Shown here: piece by piece, positions 1-5,500 of the stretch | How positions within the stretch are numbered: the stretch's first letter is position 1 | How the letters are laid out: every line of letters starts with the position of its first letter | From: Lachnospiraceae bacterium UBA3632 | GTDB lineage: Bacteria > Bacillota > Clostridia > Lachnospirales > Lachnospiraceae | NCBI GenBank assembly: GCA_002373975.1 | Contig: DFKZ01000121.1 | Span: forward strand, 1,298 to 9,076 | Length of the DNA stretch: 7,779 bases | Direction of reading: 5' to 3' | The notes under the pieces: model-generated | The model's database searches: none | Seen by the model: only the letters and a program-made list of their open reading frames with translations | What the model was told of the DNA's origin: nothing | Program-made: the position numbers and the translations under genes

Positions 1-135
1 GCAGTACGCATCCAGTACGGCGGATCAATGAACGCAGGCAATGCGGCAGAGCTTCTTTCCAAGCCCGACATCGATGGCGGACTTATCGGAGGAGCAAGCC
101 TCAAGCCCGATTTCGGCCAGATCGTTAATGCATAA
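1..135 (+). CDS. tpiA: Triosephosphate isomerase, C-terminal 44 residues (5' end outside window)
   Basis: Only the last 44 codons and the TAA stop (133-135) are present, and the frame is open from base 1. Triosephosphate isomerase interconverts dihydroxyacetone phosphate and glyceraldehyde-3-phosphate in cytoplasmic glycolysis. The visible tail carries two signatures of the family's TIM-barrel C-terminus: the phosphate-binding loop IQYGGSMNAGNAAELL and the following strand/loop DGGLIGGASLKPDFGQIV, which ends the protein as usual. The catalytic Lys, His and Glu lie upstream and cannot be seen. The gene appears intact at its 3' end. The region after the stop is unusually structured (hairpin repeats, then a terminator-like stem at 306-340), so this looks like the end of a transcription unit. 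Identification is secure because the residues are diagnostic, even though the fragment is short. Confidence 0.95.
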   Translation, partial: AVRIQYGGSMNAGNAAELLSKPDIDGGLIGGASLKPDFGQIVNA

Positions 136-136
136 G

Positions 137-183
137 CAATCAGCTTCATGTCCTTTATGAAGCTGATCGACTGTCGCGATGCC
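137..183 (+). repeat. 47-nt hairpin-forming direct repeat, copy 1
   Basis: This segment and 256-302 match at 42 of 47 positions by eye. The first part forms a perfect 11-bp stem (139-149 with 157-167) and a 7-nt loop. One of the differences between copies, A148 to G267, is matched by T158 to C277 on the other arm, so the stem is conserved by a compensatory change. The hairpin is followed by the shared tail CGACTGTCGCGAT. The unit starts two bases after the tpiA stop. It resembles an extragenic palindromic repeat of the REP/BIME type, or a duplicated RNA element. The family is not recognised. Confidence 0.7.
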
Positions 184-197
184 TTAACGCGCAGTCG
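168..197 (+). other. Secondary stem-loop overlapping the tail of repeat copy 1
   Basis: CGACTG at 168-173 pairs with CAGTCG at 192-197, and CGCG at 175-178 pairs with CGCG at 188-191. T174 is left as a single bulge and the loop is 9 nt. The left arm is the conserved tail of the repeat. The right arm is absent after repeat copy 2, so this second fold is specific to copy 1. There is no following T-run, so it does not look like a terminator. Its function is unknown. Confidence 0.5.
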
Positions 198-214
198 AAG
201 GCGAAGCCGTTGCG

Positions 215-243
215 CAAGCCGCTGCGTACTATGCGGCGGCTTG
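215..243 (+). other. GC-rich stem-loop between the two repeat copies
   Basis: Bases 215-226 pair with 232-243 as a 12-bp stem containing two G-T wobbles and a 5-nt loop (TACTA). Its left arm overlaps the second unit of a short imperfect tandem repeat: AAGCCGTTGCGC at 204-215 and AAGCCGCTGCGT at 216-227. No T-run follows on the + strand. It could stabilise the tpiA transcript 3' end or be part of a larger extragenic repeat. Neither is shown by the sequence. Confidence 0.5.
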
Positions 244-255
244 ATTCATAAAAGC

Positions 256-302
256 CAATCAGCTTCGTGTACCTTACGAAGCTGATCGACTGTCGCGATA
301 CC
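256..302 (+). repeat. 47-nt hairpin-forming direct repeat, copy 2
   Basis: This is the second copy of the 137-183 element, 119 bases downstream. The stem is 258-268 with 276-286 (11 bp) around a 7-nt loop (GTACCTT), followed by the same CGACTGTCGCGAT tail. The flanks are also related: CATAA plus a few bases precede the repeat in both copies, so the duplicated unit may begin slightly earlier. The copy sits immediately upstream of the putative terminator at 306-340. Confidence 0.7.
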
Positions 303-305
303 AAT

Positions 306-345
306 ATAGTCCCGATGCTTATTACCGGCATCGGGGCTATTATTA
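306..345 (+). terminator. Putative intrinsic terminator closing the tpiA transcription unit
   Basis: Bases 306-318 pair with 328-340 as a 13-bp stem with one G-T wobble (T310-G336). The GC-rich core CCCGATGC/GCATCGGG encloses a 9-nt loop. The downstream tract (TATTATTATA) is rich in T but interrupted, so termination may be partial. Its position, after tpiA and before the toxin-antitoxin promoter, fits insulation of the two units. Confidence 0.6.
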
Positions 346-374
346 TAAATGATCGAATTAAGTATTAGAGTACA

Positions 375-404
375 AAACGTACACAATTGACAATGCGTAC
401 GTTT
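375..404. promoter_or_regulatory. Nested inverted repeat overlapping the toxin-antitoxin promoter (probable operator)
   Basis: AAACGTAC at 375-382 and GTACGTTT at 397-404 form a perfect 8-bp inverted repeat around a 14-nt spacer. Inside the spacer, ATTG-A-CAAT at 386-394 forms a second dyad with almost the same centre (about 390). The inner dyad covers the -35 box at 387-392, so a protein bound here would block RNA polymerase. Phd/YefM-type antitoxins typically repress their own operon by binding such palindromes, and the first gene downstream encodes one. That it is the operator is inference; the symmetry is seen directly. Confidence 0.6.
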
Positions 405-415
405 GCGTGTATTAT
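387..415 (+). promoter_or_regulatory. Sigma-A-type promoter of the toxin-antitoxin operon
   Basis: A perfect TTGACA -35 (387-392), a 17-nt spacer and a TATTAT -10 (410-415, five of six consensus bases) predict a start near 421. That gives a leader of about 29 nt before the antitoxin ATG at 450. This is one of the two best promoters in the window, and its -35 is embedded in the nested dyad described at 375-404. Confidence 0.8.
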
Positions 416-436
416 TATATCATAATATATTTACTC

Positions 437-441
437 GGAGG
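437..441 (+). promoter_or_regulatory. Ribosome binding site deciding the antitoxin start
   Basis: GGAGG lies 8 nt before the ATG at 450. An in-frame GTG at 441 overlaps this Shine-Dalgarno sequence, so it cannot be the start it serves. The ATG at 450 is therefore preferred. Confidence 0.85.
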
Positions 442-449
442 TGGTATTT

Positions 450-872
450 ATGGATCTGTTAAATGCTACAGATGTAAGGAAAAACTGGTCTGTTACACTA
501 GATTCTGTTGTCAGGGAGCGCCCTGCATACATAAAGCGTACTCATGATAATATTGCCATTATTGGTGTATCTACTTTAAATGATATTTTATCCGGATATC
601 GGTTCAATGTGAAAAAGATTAAAGAGGATGACGGTAGCATAACCTTGAGTACAGTTGAAATGGATATTATCGCAAACGCTCCGGACGAGATTTCTGCTAA
701 AAGACGGTTGGCTGCTTATATCAAAGAGTATGCTGAAGAGTTTTACGATGAATTCCCGTTGTGGTCCGCTGCTCCAAACCGAAAATCACATATTCCATAT
801 GTGTTCAAAGCTTTAAGCTTAAGCATAGATGAAATCCTGGAGGATATTGTATGCCAAAATGGAAAGAAATAA
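450..872 (+). CDS. Phd/YefM-like antitoxin with an unusual C-terminal extension
   Basis: A 140-aa protein, the first gene of a two-gene module. Residues 1-47 (MDLLNATDVRKNWSVTLDSV, then RPAYIKRTHDNIAIIGVSTLNDIL) fit the Phd/YefM N-terminal fold: an initial strand, a helix with a conserved Arg-x-Asn/Asp region, and a hydrophobic strand ending in a short helix. In that family this half dimerises and binds operator DNA. Residues 52-99 (strand, acidic turn EDDG, strand, then a long helix with AKRRLAAYIKEYAEEFYDE) loosely resemble the HicB partial RNase H-like pattern. The tail, with NRKSHIPYVFKALSLSIDEIL, is basic then amphipathic and probably contacts the toxin. The protein is longer than a typical Phd/YefM (about 80-90 aa). 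Its 3' end overlaps the toxin gene by 22 nt, which suggests translational coupling. Codon usage looks more AT-rich than in the flanking ispG and polC. The Phd assignment is fairly firm; the HicB-like middle is inference. It acts in the cytoplasm. Confidence 0.72.
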   Translation: MDLLNATDVRKNWSVTLDSVVRERPAYIKRTHDNIAIIGVSTLNDILSGYRFNVKKIKEDDGSITLSTVEMDIIANAPDEISAKRRLAAYIKEYAEEFYDEFPLWSAAPNRKSHIPYVFKALSLSIDEILEDIVCQNGKK

Positions 873-1069
873 AGCGTTTTTGTGAGAAAGACGGATGGGA
901 GTTATATAAAACTACTGACCATTTCTTTTATAGAAAAGTTATGCCGGATGGAACAATTAAACGAACGAAAGTTTCAATGGGAAGTGGAGAGGTGCATTCC
1001 CATATGTGGAAGGAGATACTTAGAAATCAGCTTCAGGTATCTGAGGAATACTTCAATAAGACAAAATAG
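851..1069 (+). CDS. HicA-like toxin (putative mRNA interferase)
   Basis: A 72-aa basic protein starting at ATG 851. A GGAGG at 839-843, inside the antitoxin gene, precedes it by 7 nt, so the start is well supported despite the 22-nt overlap. The layout follows HicA, a small double-stranded-RNA-binding-like fold that cleaves mRNA: an N-terminal helix ending KDGWELYK, a strand with DHFFYRK, a turn MPDGTIKRTKVSM, then a C-terminal helix MWKEILRNQLQVSEEYF resembling the family's 'lxsIlkqagls.eefl' end. His24 lies where HicA has its catalytic His, but the usual second and third histidines of SHHHY are Phe25 and Phe26. HicA is normally paired with HicB. Here the partner is Phd-like and lies upstream, which is the reverse of the classic hicA-hicB order. 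The HicA-like fold is probable. Toxicity is inferred from context. Confidence 0.68.
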   Translation: MPKWKEIKRFCEKDGWELYKTTDHFFYRKVMPDGTIKRTKVSMGSGEVHSHMWKEILRNQLQVSEEYFNKTK

Positions 1070-1168
1070 AAAAAGTGGGGGTTTACCAGTTCTTAAATAA
1101 CCATTTATAGATTTTTTATATTTTTTATTTTTGTTTTCTAATTTAGACATAAAGTGTCCATAATTACA

Positions 1169-1177
1169 TGGTAATAT
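1169..1177 (+). promoter_or_regulatory. Extended -10 promoter candidate upstream of the putative small RNA
   Basis: TGGTAATAT combines the TGn extension (1169-1171) with a TAATAT -10 hexamer (1172-1177). No convincing -35 lies at the usual distance: TAGACA at 1144-1149 is about 22 nt away, which is too far. Extended -10 promoters can work without a -35. A start near A1184 is predicted. Confidence 0.35.
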
Positions 1178-1183
1178 ATATTC

Positions 1184-1279
1184 AACGATTAAGGAAATCA
1201 CCTACACCACCCACGCAAGTGGGTTCTCATAAATCTCTCTCCTTTTTATAAAAACTCCGCCTTTAGGGCGGAGTTTTTA
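1184..1279 (+). ncRNA. Candidate small RNA with GNRA hairpin, pyrimidine linker and terminator
   Basis: From the predicted start near 1184, a transcript of about 96 nt would contain a 6-bp hairpin (1209-1214 with 1219-1224) capped by the stable tetraloop GCAA. A mostly unpaired C/U-rich linker (CTCTCTCCTTTTT, 1235-1247) follows, then the strong terminator. The linker is complementary to Shine-Dalgarno-type purine runs, the usual seed composition of Gram-positive regulatory RNAs. It could instead be the 3' untranslated region of the toxin-antitoxin transcript, or an attenuated leader of ispG about 200 nt upstream of its start. No known RNA family is recognised. This is inference from layout only. 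Confidence 0.35.
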
Positions 1280-1280
1280 T
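1248..1280 (+). terminator. Strong intrinsic terminator, possibly bidirectional
   Basis: ACTCCGCC (1254-1261) pairs with GGCGGAGT (1267-1274) around a 5-nt loop. The stem is extended by five A-T pairs (1249-1253 with 1275-1279) and finally A1248-T1280. The right arm ends in five T's (1274-1278). On the other strand the mirror-image A-run and the TTTTT at 1243-1247 could also support termination. It ends the toxin-antitoxin transcript, the candidate small RNA, or both. Confidence 0.88.
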
Positions 1281-1359
1281 TTGTTCGGATATGCCTTTTC
1301 TTTTAAAATTCCCTTTTTTTACAACTGATATAGAAAAATCGGAGACATTTTTGGTAAGA

Positions 1360-1388
1360 TTTTCATCCACTATATATGGTATTATTAT
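1360..1388 (+). promoter_or_regulatory. Weak promoter candidate for ispG-polC
   Basis: TTTTCA (1360-1365) and TATTAT (1383-1388) are 17 nt apart, giving a start near 1395 and a leader of about 85 nt. The -35 matches only four of six consensus bases and the region is AT-rich, so chance matches are likely. A promoter is expected somewhere in 1281-1470 because the terminator at 1248-1280 isolates ispG from upstream genes. Confidence 0.3.
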
Positions 1389-1478
1389 CATGCGCACATT
1401 TCTATATATCGTAGCAAGTGTTATTTCACTGATAGAATTCTATTGATCCTATGCTGAAAAGTAGTTTGAGGTAAATAT

Positions 1479-2537
1479 ATGTCTACCTACAGAGAAAATA
1501 CAAAGAAAATAAACATCGGAGGACGGATCATAGGCGGGGGAGAGCCTATTGCGATCCAGTCCATGACCAATACAAAAACCGAGGATGTAAAAAATACCGT
1601 AGAGCAGATTCACAGGCTTGAAGAAGCGGGCTGCGAGATCATACGCTGTACGGTTCCTACAATAGAGGCTGCAGCTGCCATAAAAGAGATAAAAAATCAG
1701 ATTCACATTCCTCTTGTAGCGGATATTCATTTCGACTATAAGATGGCTATTGCCGCCATAGAAAACGGTGCGGACAAGATAAGGATAAACCCCGGAAACA
1801 TCGGCTCGCAGGATAGGATCAAGGCTGTGATCGATGCCGCAAAGGAAAGAAATATTCCTATAAGGGTGGGAGTCAATTCCGGATCTCTCGAAAAGCCGCT
1901 TATAGAAAAGTATGGCGGAGTTACCGCTGAAGGAATAGTTGAGAGCGCTCTGGATAAGGTTCACATCATAGAAGATCTGGGCTATGACAATCTGGTGATC
2001 AGCATTAAGTCTTCGGATGTAATGATGTGCGTAAAGGCTCACGAACTTCTTGCGGGCAAAACAGATTATCCGCTCCATGTAGGTATCACCGAGGCCGGAA
2101 CCGTGATGAGCGGAAGTATAAAATCAGCCATAGGACTTGGCCTCATACTTGATAAAGGAATTGGAGATACCATCAGAGTGTCCCTTACCGGTGATCCCGT
2201 GGAGGAGATAAAAGCAGCCAGGCAGATTCTGCGAACTTTAGGCCTCAGAAAGGGCGGCATTGAAGTGGTGTCATGTCCGACATGCGGGCGCACACAGATA
2301 GATCTTATAAAGCTGGCCGGGGAAGTTGAGACTCTGGTGAGCGGTTATCCCCTTGATATTAAAGTTGCGGTGATGGGATGCGTTGTAAACGGTCCGGGGG
2401 AAGCAAAAGAGGCAGATCTGGGAATCGCAGGGGGAATAGGAGAAGGACTTCTTATTAAGAAGGGTGAGATAATAAGAAAGGTTCCGGAAGCGGAGCTTCT
2501 TTCGTCACTTAAATACGAACTGGATAATTGGAAATAA
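1479..2537 (+). CDS. ispG: 4-hydroxy-3-methylbut-2-en-1-yl diphosphate synthase (IspG/GcpE)
   Basis: A 352-aa cytoplasmic [4Fe-4S] enzyme of the MEP isoprenoid pathway. It reductively converts 2-C-methyl-D-erythritol 2,4-cyclodiphosphate to HMBPP. The N-terminal TIM barrel shows family motifs at residues 26-34 (IQSMTNTKT), 79-85 (LVADIHF) and 99-110 (DKIRINPGNIGS). The C-terminal Fe-S domain shows VSCPTCGRT with Cys266 and Cys269, and MGCVVNGPGEA with Cys301 and Glu308. These are the three Cys plus one Glu cluster ligands, with the same spacing as in E. coli IspG. Length matches the short bacterial form, without the plant-type insert. GAGGT at 1468-1472 lies 6 nt before the ATG. The polC ATG follows the stop by 2 nt, indicating co-transcription. 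In many Clostridia dxr and rseP precede ispG-polC; here neither does. Confidence 0.97.
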   Translation: MSTYRENTKKINIGGRIIGGGEPIAIQSMTNTKTEDVKNTVEQIHRLEEAGCEIIRCTVPTIEAAAAIKEIKNQIHIPLVADIHFDYKMAIAAIENGADKIRINPGNIGSQDRIKAVIDAAKERNIPIRVGVNSGSLEKPLIEKYGGVTAEGIVESALDKVHIIEDLGYDNLVISIKSSDVMMCVKAHELLAGKTDYPLHVGITEAGTVMSGSIKSAIGLGLILDKGIGDTIRVSLTGDPVEEIKAARQILRTLGLRKGGIEVVSCPTCGRTQIDLIKLAGEVETLVSGYPLDIKVAVMGCVVNGPGEAKEADLGIAGGIGEGLLIKKGEIIRKVPEAELLSSLKYELDNWK

Positions 2538-2539
2538 AG

Positions 2540-5500
2540 ATGGAACCCAAAGATTTTTTTGAAGTTTTCCCGACTCTCGTGCTTAAGGAAAAAGCAGCGG
2601 GATATATGACGGGAACAACTGTGCTTCGTGTCTCTTCAACCAAGAACAGACACTTACTGAAAATATATATTAAGAGCACTCATATCATTCCCAAGAGCAT
2701 TATCCTGGAAGTGCAAAAGGAAATTGAAAAGCAGCTTTTCGGGGAATCGGAGATCGATGTAAGGATATACGAGCGTTTTGAATTATCAGACAGTTACAGC
2801 ATTACGACTGTGTTTGAGAGTTATCGTGAAAGTATGGAAAAAGAGCTCTCCGAGAGTTCGCTCACACTCTATGATGCCTTTCATAATTCAAGGCTGTCAT
2901 TTTCTGAGAATAATACTGTAAATATTCAGATACCGGACAGATTTCTCTATCGGGAAAAGCAGCGGGAGCTTGAAGATTATATAGAAAAGGTCATTACCGA
3001 CAGATTCAGCATGGGGCTTATACTTAATATCGATTATTACGAGCTTCCGGAAGGCGAACTCTCAAAGGAAAACGAGCTTAAAGTGGCGATGCGAGTAAAA
3101 GAGATAGCTGACCGTATCGGCGCAGGTATTGAAAAAGAAACAGTATATCTTGGAGATGTTCCCAAGGAGTCTAAAAACTCAGAGGATGCAGCAGGCAAAA
3201 AAACGGCTAAGGAAGATGCCGGCCGTTCTGAAGCAAGAAGCGATGCCGCGGCAAAGGCTGATACTTCTGTTCAGGGCAGTTCCTTAACAGGAGCAGATGA
3301 AAGCGGAAAGAAGGGAAGCGTTAACAAGTTCCTTAAAAAGGTTCCCGAAAGAGGGGAGTTTAAAAAGGGAGAATATAAAAAAGATTTCAGAAGGGGAGAA
3401 CTCAAGCGGTCTGACAATCCCGACGTCATATACGGGGTCGATATCGATCCTGATGCCGAGTTCACCAGGATCGAAGACATCATAGGCGACATAGGCGATG
3501 TGGTGATAAGGGGAGAGGTTACAGGTGTTGATTCTCATCCCATAAAAAATGAAAAGACTATTTTCAAATTCGACATAACCGATTACACCGATACGATTTC
3601 AGCCAAAATATTCCTTCCCACAGAGAAGGTGAAGGAATTCGAAAAAGAAGTTAAGCCCGGAGCATTCCTTAAAGTAAAGGCTTTTGCCAAGCATGATCCC
3701 TTTGATCATGAGGTGTCACTTATGCCTGTTTCCGGTATTATGCGTACCGGCAGTTTTGTCACTCCCAGAGCAGACCATGCCCTTCATAAGAGAGTGGAGC
3801 TGCACTGTCACACTAAAATGAGTGATATGGACGGCGTATCCGAGGCAAAGGATATCGTTAAGAGAGCTTATAAATGGGGGCACAAGGCCATCGCCATAAC
3901 GGATCACGGAGTGGTTCAGGGTTTTACCGATGCCGGACATGCATGGGATGACCTTTGGAAGGCAGAAAAGAATAAACGAAAAGATGCGGGTGACGATAAC
4001 CCCGACAGACAGGATTTCTTTAAGGTGCTCTACGGTGTGGAGTGCTATCTTGTCGACGACCTTTTAAAGGTCGTGATGGATGATGAGGACTGCGGATTTG
4101 ATGAAGATTTCGTGGTCTTCGATATAGAGACCACTGGTTTTTCACCTGTGGGAGACCGCATAATCGAAATAGGCGCCGTAAAGGTATCGGGCGGAAAGGT
4201 GATCGACAGGTTTTCCACCTTTGTCAATCCCGAAAGGCCGGTGCCATACGAGATAGAGAGGCTCACTTCCATATCGGATAAGGATGTGTCGGGTGCGGAC
4301 ACAATAGATGTGATCCTTCCCCGGTTCCTTGAATTCTGTGATGGATGTGTGCTCGTAGCTCACAATGCGGAATTTGATGTAAACTTTATAAAGGCTAACT
4401 GCGAAAGACTGGGCTATCCAAGGAACTTTACCTATATGGATACGCTCCTGTTATCAAGGGTTCAGCTTCCCGGACATGCGAAGTATACTCTGGATGCTGT
4501 AGCTAAACTTTTGAGCATTAATCTCGGGCATCATCACCGTGCGGTGGATGATGCTGAGTGTACCGCACTCATTTTTATCCGTCTGATGAACCAGCTTTCA
4601 TCCGAGGGTTATACAAAGCTGGCACAGATAAATGAAAAGGCCGGATCGAGTAAGGAAGCTATTTCGAAGATGCGCCCGCATCATTGCATTATACTTGCCA
4701 AAAACGATCTCGGAAGGATACATCTGTATCACCTGATAAGCGAATCACATCTTGATTATTTCAGCGGAAGATTTCCGATAGTTCCCAAGAGCAGGGTTCA
4801 GTATTACCGGGACGGCCTTATTGTGGGCAGTGCCTGCGAGGCAGGTGAATTATACCGTGCGCTTGTGGAAGGAAAGACAGAGCAGCAGATCACAAGGCTT
4901 GTGGAATTTTATGATTATCTGGAGATACAGCCGGTAGGAAACAATGCCTACATGGTGGATGCTTACGATAAAAAGAAGCTGGATAACGGCGAGGTTCTTA
5001 CCGAGAAAAGATTCGCCAAGATCAATTCACTTGATGATATCAGAGACGTCAACAGACGTGTCGTGGAACTGGGAGAGAAGTTTAACAAACCCGTCGTAGC
5101 AACCTGCGATGTGCATTTCCTCGATCCCGAGGCAGAAGTTTACAGGCGCATCATCATGGCGGGAAAGGGCTTTGATGACGCCGACAGACAGCCCCCGCTC
5201 TACCTTCATACCACGGACGAGATGCTTGAGGAATTCCAGTATCTCGGTCCCGAGAAGGCTAAAGAAGTAGTTATCACAAATACAAATATGATCGCCGATA
5301 TGTGTGAGACCATCTCTCCCGTACGGCCGGATAAATGTCCTCCCGTTATACCCGACAGTGACAAAACACTCACAGACATATGCTATAACAGGGCTCATGA
5401 AATATATGGAGAAAATCTTCCCGAGATCGTGGAAGAGAGGCTTCAGAGAGAGCTTAATTCCATCATCACCAATGGATTTGCCGTTATGTATATAATCGCT

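Larger units (their letters stand above)
1070..1478. other. Gene-poor AT-rich intergenic region
   Basis: No protein-coding gene is supported between the toxin stop and ispG. The first part (1080-1140) is T-rich and unremarkable. The middle (1169-1280) contains an extended -10 sequence, a GNRA-type hairpin and a strong terminator, described separately as a possible small RNA. The last part (1281-1478) contains only weak promoter-like sequence and the ispG ribosome binding site. An open frame on the minus strand across 974-1201 overlaps the toxin gene antisense and lacks any protein-like features. Confidence 0.7.

Noticed and set aside
188..244. Short Ala-rich open frame (reads EGEAVAQAAAYYAAA before a stop at 242-244)
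   Set aside because: It looks protein-like, but it has no start codon or ribosome site, an in-frame stop lies at 185-187, and it coincides with the GC-rich hairpin and 12-mer tandem repeat, which explain the composition.
137..302. CRISPR-like repeat-spacer array
   Set aside because: There are only two copies, 119 nt apart, with an internally structured and unequal spacer and no cas genes. The 47-nt unit with a strong stem and compensatory changes fits an extragenic palindromic repeat better.
441..449. GTG at 441 as the antitoxin start
   Set aside because: It overlaps the GGAGG ribosome binding site (437-441), which is ideally spaced 8 nt from ATG 450. The three extra residues are not expected in the family.
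882..1100. Overlapping + strand open frame inside the toxin gene
   Set aside because: It is a shifted-frame shadow of the HicA-like gene, with no ribosome site and no recognisable protein pattern.
1144..1170. TTAGACATAAAGTGTCC region as an insertion-sequence end
   Set aside because: On the minus strand it begins like some transposon termini (TGGACACTTT), but no matching inverted end, target duplication or transposase remnant is visible nearby.
974..1201. Minus-strand open frame across the toxin 3' end
   Set aside because: It is antisense to a supported gene and into AT-rich spacer, with no ribosome site of note and low-complexity Lys/Leu/Tyr content.
2528..2539. TTG at 2528 as the polC start
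   Set aside because: It overlaps the end of ispG and has no ribosome site at a workable distance. ATG 2540, 2 nt after the ispG stop, is the more natural coupled start.
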